From NCBI GenBank assembly GCA_021732975.1, contig JAKFWC010000022.1, forward strand, positions 81,255 through 145,254: a stretch of 64,000 nt of DNA, written 5' to 3'. The notes beneath the pieces were generated by a model. The model saw only the letters and a program-made list of their open reading frames with translations. It was not told where the DNA came from and ran no database searches. The translations under genes were made by a program, and so were the position numbers. This stretch comes from Planctomycetaceae bacterium. Its GTDB lineage: Bacteria > Planctomycetota > Planctomycetia > Planctomycetales > Planctomycetaceae. Shown here piece by piece: positions 61,977 to 64,000 of the stretch (position 1 is the stretch's first letter; each line of letters starts with the position of its first letter).

Positions 61977-64000
61977 TCAGCCGCCGCTGCCGCCGACGTT
62001 TTCTGCGGGCGCGGCGGCAGGACGAGGACCACCACCGCCGGGAGGTCGACCGCCCGCGAAGTTTGCCATCCCCGCCTTGAATTCATCGAGCGAGACGGCA
62101 CCATCGGCGTCTTTGTCCATGCCTTCGGCGCGCTCTTTGAAGCGTTCGGACCATTCGCCTTTGGCGAGCTTTCCGTCACCGTTGGCATCCATGCGCTCAA
62201 ACATGGCCATCGGATTAAAGGGAGGACGTGCTTCCGAACCCATCGGCGGGGGATTGCCACCCGCTTCCGGACGAACACTCTGCGGTCCACCCACCGGGCG
62301 TCCGGCACCACCTGCAGTCGGTGGCAAAAGCTCGGGCTTGGTTGCGGCCGGCTCCGGTTTTTCAGTGGCCTGTTTTTTGATCAGTTCGGCTTCGAGTTCT
62401 TTCAGTTCTTTTTCAAAGTGCGATCGCGGATTGAGCACAACCTGATCGCCTTCCTCCAACCCCTTCTTGATTTCGATCATCCGGTCGCTGGTTTGGCCGA
62501 TTTCCACTTCCACTCGTTCGGCTTTGTCGCCGCGAATCACGAAGGCGAATTGTTTTCCCACGATCGTGAGAATGGCCTGCATCGGGGATTGCACCACGTC
62601 ATCGCGGGAGTCGACGAGAACTTCCAGATTCGCCGTCAAACCGGGCCGCAGGCGGTTCACTTTCTCCGACTCATCGATCAGCTTGACGATGGCTTCGTAT
62701 TCCTTGATGTCGCGCATAAAGGAACTGCCGGTTGAGCTCGGGACTGAGGCGACCGAATCGATGACGCCGTGGAAGTCTTCATCGACGAAGGCGTCGACCT
62801 TCACCTTGACCGTCATGCCGGGGCGGATGAGACTGATCCGCGATTCATGAATGCGCGCGTTGACCTTCATTTCGTTCAGGTCGGGTAGCGTGACCAATGG
62901 CTGACGCTCACGGACCGTCGCCCCTTCTTCGATCAGAATCGTTTCGCTGGAACGACCATCGCGGCTGTTGGCAAAAATCACCTGGCCGTCTTGCGGAGCG
63001 TAGATCTTGCAGACGGCGATCTGCGCCTTGAGCCGCTCGTGTTTGTCCTGCTCGACTTCAAATGTCCGGACGCGGGCCAGCAGATCGGTCTGCTTCTGCG
63101 AAAGTGCGGCCTGACCCTTTAACTCCACACGTTTCAGTTCACGCTCAAACTCGGTGGCGTTGGCTTCCAGTTCGGTCACCGTCCGCCCCAACGTGTAGTC
63201 TTTCAACACGCGAAGCTTGTCTTTGGCAACTTCGAGATTCGTGTTTTCCGTCTCGAAGGTGATCCGAGCTTGTTCCAACTCGTTCTGAGTCCTGTAGCCC
63301 TTTTTGACCAACCGCTTGGTGAAATCGAGCGATTCCTTAGCCTGAGCCGTCTTTTGTTCTCCCAGGCTGACCTGCGAGGACAGCTCGTTTTCCTGCTGCT
63401 TGGAATCGCCGAGTTTAAATTTTTCGAGATCGATCTTTGCCAGCGTCAGTTTTAACTCGGCAGCAGCTTTGTCGCTCTCGTTCTGCGTGCGCTGGATCTC
63501 CACATCTTTCTCAGCGGATTGCTTGGCGGAGACGGCCTGAGTGACGGCGATATCCTGCTGACGTTCTTTATCAATCAGGAGCGACGAATCGAGTTCAACG
63601 ACGAGATCGTCTTTTTTGACCATCGTCCCTTCCGGAACGATGCTGATGATGGTCGTGGAGCCTTCGACCTTGCTGGTCAGAACGGCGTTGCGGGCGCTAT
63701 CGAGTTGCCCCTTCTCCAGCACCGTAATCTGCAGTGGTCCGCGTTTCACTCTCTCCAGACTCAAGTGATCGAAGCGACTTTCGGCCGCTGCCAGTCCCGG
63801 AATCAGTGAGGCGAATTGATCGCTGAGCAGGCCCAGGTAAGGTGAAAGCTGTTCCCGGGCGACGAATCCGCCGACCAGCAACATCCCCAGCGGAAGCCAC
63901 ACGAGCCACCGCCGCTTCTTCTCCGGCGTCGTCTTGATGACGGATGCGGATACCGGGGTGAGCGCGGCCGGGTTGACCGTCGCGACGGTAGGCGGTGGGC
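61977..64000 (-). CDS. HlyD/MacA-type efflux adaptor with C-terminal EF-hands (5' end beyond window)
   Basis: At least 673 residues; the frame stays open to the right edge, so the start lies outside. The visible N-terminus has TPEKKRRWLVWLPLGMLLVGGF, a basic-then-hydrophobic anchor. Then a lipoyl-like half (VEGSTTIISIVPEGTMVKKDDLVVEL), a long coiled coil (about 120-290), the second lipoyl half and beta-barrel, and membrane-proximal part. The C-terminus, after a Pro/Gly linker, holds two EF-hand loops (DANGDGKLAKGE, DKDADGAVSLDE). It links the MacB-like transporter to the outer layer; calcium could tune it. Confidence 0.88.
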   Translation of the reverse strand, partial: PPPTVATVNPAALTPVSASVIKTTPEKKRRWLVWLPLGMLLVGGFVAREQLSPYLGLLSDQFASLIPGLAAAESRFDHLSLERVKRGPLQITVLEKGQLDSARNAVLTSKVEGSTTIISIVPEGTMVKKDDLVVELDSSLLIDKERQQDIAVTQAVSAKQSAEKDVEIQRTQNESDKAAAELKLTLAKIDLEKFKLGDSKQQENELSSQVSLGEQKTAQAKESLDFTKRLVKKGYRTQNELEQARITFETENTNLEVAKDKLRVLKDYTLGRTVTELEANATEFERELKRVELKGQAALSQKQTDLLARVRTFEVEQDKHERLKAQIAVCKIYAPQDGQVIFANSRDGRSSETILIEEGATVRERQPLVTLPDLNEMKVNARIHESRISLIRPGMTVKVKVDAFVDEDFHGVIDSVASVPSSTGSSFMRDIKEYEAIVKLIDESEKVNRLRPGLTANLEVLVDSRDDVVQSPMQAILTIVGKQFAFVIRGDKAERVEVEIGQTSDRMIEIKKGLEEGDQVVLNPRSHFEKELKELEAELIKKQATEKPEPAATKPELLPPTAGGAGRPVGGPQSVRPEAGGNPPPMGSEARPPFNPMAMFERMDANGDGKLAKGEWSERFKERAEGMDKDADGAVSLDEFKAGMANFAGGRPPGGGGPRPAAAPAENVGGSGG

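Overview
The window comes from a planctomycete, most likely order Planctomycetales. The evidence is two loci pairing DUF1549/DUF1553 cytochromes with DUF1501 proteins, a DUF1559 pseudopilin, a formylglycine sulfatase, a giant secreted protein with a LEPR-type N-terminus, many small lipoproteins, and a GC-rich sequence. I saw no rRNA, CRISPR array, phage gene or transposase. One tRNA-Ser(GCT) lies at 12951-13037.

Layout. 1-63 is the first 21 codons of a UvrD/PcrA-type helicase leaving the left edge. 346-2447 is a coupled pair (Ntn-type amidase, membrane-anchored EEP phosphatase). 2498-13037 holds independent housekeeping genes: an ABC exporter, secreted proteins, a PncC-like amidase, MetX, a sialate O-acetylesterase, the tail-specific protease and the tRNA. 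13314-24908 is the most coherent block. An NtrC-type regulator diverges from an operon for a cbb3-type cytochrome oxidase: lipid-anchored di-haem cytochrome, an unknown membrane protein, CcoN, CcoO, two tiny membrane proteins, the CcoI copper ATPase, a TauE/SafE-family protein, a DUF4405 protein, a PAS histidine kinase and a single-domain receiver. A strong -24/-12 (sigma-54) promoter match at 14846-14861 precedes the first gene, so the oxidase operon appears to carry both halves of an NtrB/NtrC-like control circuit. 24912-28613 is regulatory (ECF sigma/STAS pair, second sigma-54 activator, His-rich peptide).

28629-32568 and 41308-46876 are two planctomycete cytochrome/DUF1501 operons, the second led by a sulfatase. 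Between them are a stress protein, a DUF2383 protein and a 2094-residue delta-60/Calx-beta/cadherin protein. 47005-49013 has a lipoprotein, a DUF1559 pseudopilin and a BON protein. 49798-57852 is mixed: a lipase-like protein, small hypotheticals, an HpaI-type aldolase, a receiver/anti-sigma-kinase fusion, an M3 oligopeptidase, an SMI1/KNR4 protein and a RelE/ParE toxin-antitoxin pair. 57933-64000 has GlcD and a tripartite MacAB-like exporter whose adaptor carries EF-hands and runs off the right edge.

Intergenic DNA is rich in short inverted-repeat elements. At least two families (A and B) have several copies, and most copies sit within about 25 bases of a stop codon. A separate pair of terminator hairpins keeps the same loop and flanks but has different, compensated stems.
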